From Rhodoferax sp. UBA4409 (lineage in GTDB: Bacteria > Pseudomonadota > Gammaproteobacteria > Burkholderiales > Burkholderiaceae_C), in NCBI GenBank assembly GCA_002390825.1, contig DGQR01000175.1, positions 1-6,729 on the forward strand: DNA of 6,729 nt, written 5' to 3'. The position numbers and the translations under genes were made by a program. Below, one piece after another: positions 5,259 to 6,729 of this stretch. Within the stretch, counting starts at the first letter, position 1; every line of letters starts with the position of its first letter. The notes beneath the pieces are model-generated. The model was not told the DNA's origin. It was given only the letters and a program-made list of their open reading frames with translations, and did not search any database.

Positions 5259-6434
5259 TTATTTGCTGTCGCGGGCGGCAACGGCGGTGTCAGGGAAGTC
5301 GCTGAACAGGCCATCCACACCCAGGGCATAGAAACGCTTGTATTCGGCTTTCGGGTCGCCCTTGTAGTCGGACAGCAGGCCAGGGGCTTCGCTGCGGAAG
5401 GTGTAGGCGTGCACAAACAGGCCGGCGGCGTGGGCGTTTTTCACTACGTCGGTCGGGGGCTGGGCCACGCGGTCGTTGTCGGTGATCTTACCGTCGCCAT
5501 TCAGGTCGCGCGGCTTGCCGTCAGCACCCAGCACGTGGGCAGCGCTGGCCAGGTAGGGCTTCCAGGGGCCGATGCCGTCAGCATAGGTTTTGACTTCTGC
5601 CAAACCCTTAGGGGTCAGCAGGTCGGGGAAGGTGCGGCTGTCTTTGGCCACGGCAAAGTCGTAAGGCTTGTCGAACGGGGCCACCAGGGTCACGTTGCCC
5701 TTGGAGTCCACATCGTCGGCATCCACCAACTGCACCAAGCGGACCTGGGTGAGCTTGCGCAGGGCTTTGAGGTTGGAGACTTCAAACGACTGGATGATGA
5801 CCGGGGAGTCCTTTTTGGTGTAACCGTATTCGGCCAGCAGGGCCAGCAAGCGTGGCTCGATCGGCAGGCCGGCATCCACGTGGTAAGTGGGGTGCTTGGT
5901 CTCAGGGTACACGCCGATGGTGCGGCCGGTGCGGGCTGATTCGGTCTTGGCGAGGTCCAGAATTTCGCGGAAAGTGGGGATCTGGAATTGGCCGTCAAAC
6001 GACTTGTCGCGCGCAGCGTTGGGCTGCTTGGCGCGCAGGGTGCGCAGCTCGGCCAGGGTGAAGTCGGTGGCAAACCAGCCGGTCTCGTTCACACCGTCCA
6101 CCTTGCGGGTGGTCTTGCGGCTGGCGAACTCGGGGCGGGCCGACACGTCGGTGGTGGCGGTGATGTTGGGTTCGTGGCGGGCAATCAACTCACCATCTTT
6201 GGTGACCACCAAATCGGGCTCAATGAAATCGGCACCCATGTCGACGGCCTTTTTATAGGCGGCCAAGGTGTGCTCAGGCAAATAGCCGCTGGCCCCGCGG
6301 TGGCCGATGACCAGGGGCTTGGCGCCATTCAAAGTGGGGTAGGCGGAGCTTGGTGTGCCGAGAGTGCTGCAGGCAGCCAACAAAGTAGCGATCGAAACGG
6401 CTACTGCCGTTGATGCAAAACGCATGGTTTTCAT
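5259..6434 (-). CDS. glpQ: Glycerophosphodiester phosphodiesterase, GlpQ-type lipoprotein
   Basis: Hydrolyses glycerophosphodiesters from deacylated phospholipids to glycerol-3-phosphate plus the alcohol, outside the cytoplasm, and needs a divalent metal (Ca2+ in E. coli GlpQ). The 391-residue protein has a lipoprotein signal ending LAAC (C22). S23 after the Cys (not D) suggests outer-membrane delivery, whereas E. coli GlpQ is soluble. The catalytic core is GHRGASGYLPEHT (H45, R46), IEPD (E72, D74), H87 and YPETK (E178); late conserved parts are ADGIGP (285-290), VHAYTFRSE and GLFSDFPD (376-382). The H in PEHT is normal for GlpQ. Residues 310-321 form an EF-hand-like loop, DLNGDGKITDND, in a stretch that appears about 20 residues longer than in E. 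coli. The start is ATG 6434: GAGG lies 6 nt upstream and the lipobox is well placed. ATG 6446 has no ribosome binding site, and the frame running up to 6623 overlaps the EamA gene. A candidate Pho box lies upstream; a terminator follows. Confidence 0.95.
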   Translation of the reverse strand: MKTMRFASTAVAVSIATLLAACSTLGTPSSAYPTLNGAKPLVIGHRGASGYLPEHTLAAYKKAVDMGADFIEPDLVVTKDGELIARHEPNITATTDVSARPEFASRKTTRKVDGVNETGWFATDFTLAELRTLRAKQPNAARDKSFDGQFQIPTFREILDLAKTESARTGRTIGVYPETKHPTYHVDAGLPIEPRLLALLAEYGYTKKDSPVIIQSFEVSNLKALRKLTQVRLVQLVDADDVDSKGNVTLVAPFDKPYDFAVAKDSRTFPDLLTPKGLAEVKTYADGIGPWKPYLASAAHVLGADGKPRDLNGDGKITDNDRVAQPPTDVVKNAHAAGLFVHAYTFRSEAPGLLSDYKGDPKAEYKRFYALGVDGLFSDFPDTAVAARDSK

Positions 6435-6467
6435 GGGGTCCCTCATTGTGAAAATAAGCAACCCATG

Positions 6468-6501
6468 ATCATGGTGCGCCCGGATGACTGTTGCGTGACA
6501 A
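6468..6501 (-). promoter_or_regulatory. Candidate Pho box and -10 element of glpQ
   Basis: On the - strand 6501-6484 reads TTGTCACGCAACAGTCAT. Against the E. coli Pho-box consensus CTGTCATAWAWCTGTCAY it matches 13 of 18 positions, including both GTCA cores in 11-nt register. Exactly 10 bp later comes CATGAT (6473-6468, 4 of 6 to TATAAT), the spacing used by E. coli phoA, where the Pho box replaces the -35. Transcription would start near 6461, about 27 nt before the ATG. PhoB control of a glycerophosphodiesterase makes biological sense, but this is inferred from one site. Confidence 0.55.
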
Positions 6502-6504
6502 AAC

Positions 6505-6729
6505 TCAGGGTTTGGCGTTGGCCAGGTCCAGCCACCGTTGCAGCGGGTTGAACCCGGTGATGAGCGCACTGGCCAGTAGCACCAGGCTGCCCCCCACCAG
6601 CAGTCCATGCCCCAACTGTTCACCCAGAAACAGATGCCCCCACAACACTCCGAACACCGGCACCATGAAGATGGGGCTCATGGCTGCTACCGGTGTCACA
6701 TGCCGCAAGATGCGCAAATGCGCCCAGTA
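6505..6729 (-). CDS. EamA/DMT family transporter, C-terminal fragment (5' end outside window)
   Basis: The last 74 residues of a membrane protein, open at the right edge and in frame to base 6729. Two hydrophobic segments (about residues 11-31 and 41-60) are joined by LFLGEQLG. The pattern MSPIFMVPVFGVLWGHLFLGEQ followed by a glycine-rich helix is the typical end of the second EamA domain of drug/metabolite transporters (10 helices when whole). Such proteins export small metabolites, often amino acids or their analogues; the substrate is unknown here. Its TGA lies only 3 bp before the candidate Pho box of glpQ, with no visible terminator between the two genes, so read-through into glpQ is possible. 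Confidence 0.85.
   Translation of the reverse strand, partial: YWAHLRILRHVTPVAAMSPIFMVPVFGVLWGHLFLGEQLGHGLLVGGSLVLLASALITGFNPLQRWLDLANAKP

Noticed and set aside
5031..5939. 302-codon open frame on + opposite glpQ and the MATE start
   Set aside because: It runs through the terminator at 5213-5241 and is antisense to catalytic GlpQ and MATE sequence; its G/V/H/Q-rich composition is typical of shadow frames.
6463..6474. Perfect 12-bp palindrome CCATGATCATGG upstream of glpQ
   Set aside because: A 12-bp palindrome is expected about once or twice by chance in a window this size, and it overlaps the proposed -10; not called as an operator.
6435..6623. N-terminal extension of glpQ to 6623
   Set aside because: It would overlap the EamA gene and bury the lipoprotein signal in mid-protein; ATG 6434 has a good ribosome binding site.
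1..6729. Search for CRISPR arrays, tRNA/rRNA genes, insertion-sequence ends, toxin-antitoxin pairs and defence genes
   Set aside because: No repeated 20-40-bp units, cloverleaf-like tracts, transposase motifs or small paired genes were seen on either strand.

Overview
The window is GC-rich and looks like the chromosome of a betaproteobacterium. The miaA, MATE and GlpQ proteins, a PEP-CTERM protein with the typical VPEPETYAM tail, and a palindromic sequence that I recall from Rhodoferax/Polaromonas-type genomes all point to Burkholderiales, probably Comamonadaceae. This placement is an inference from protein style; there is no rRNA in the window to confirm it. No rRNA, tRNA, CRISPR, insertion sequence or phage gene is visible, and no stretch above 300 bases lacks a gene.

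Layout. On the + strand, the window opens with the C-terminal end of a compact ABC-importer ATPase (1-238). It is followed by a secreted 250-aa PEP-CTERM protein (326-1078), which ends at a strong two-way terminator (1094-1124). Everything after that is on the - strand. Reading in the direction of transcription from the right edge: the C-terminal end of an EamA/DMT transporter (6729-6505); a GlpQ-type glycerophosphodiester phosphodiesterase lipoprotein (6434-5259) with its own terminator, which carries a UUCG loop (5213-5241); then a tight cluster of a NorM-type MATE exporter (5124-3700), miaA (3703-2729) and a LolD/MacB-class ABC ATPase (2732-2076); and, 37 bp further on, an orphan family-3 periplasmic solute-binding protein (2038-1181) that converges on the terminator shared with the PEP-CTERM gene.

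How the genes relate. MATE, miaA and the ABC ATPase are joined by two 4-bp ATGA stop/start overlaps, so they are almost certainly co-transcribed and translationally coupled, although their functions (drug/Na+ antiport, tRNA i6A37 modification, ABC ATPase) are unrelated. The ATPase has no permease beside it, and the binding protein next to it belongs to a different ABC class. GlpQ looks phosphate-regulated: an 18-bp Pho-box-like sequence lies directly upstream with a -10-like hexamer 10 bp after it, the same geometry as E. coli phoA. That fits an enzyme releasing glycerol-3-phosphate from lipid head groups.

Most notable points: (1) a palindromic repeat-like element read in frame through miaA, adding or replacing about 17-20 residues; (2) the candidate Pho box before glpQ; (3) an EF-hand-type Ca2+ loop inside an apparent insertion in GlpQ. 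I see no convincing wholly new multi-gene system here; most of the window is ordinary chromosomal content.
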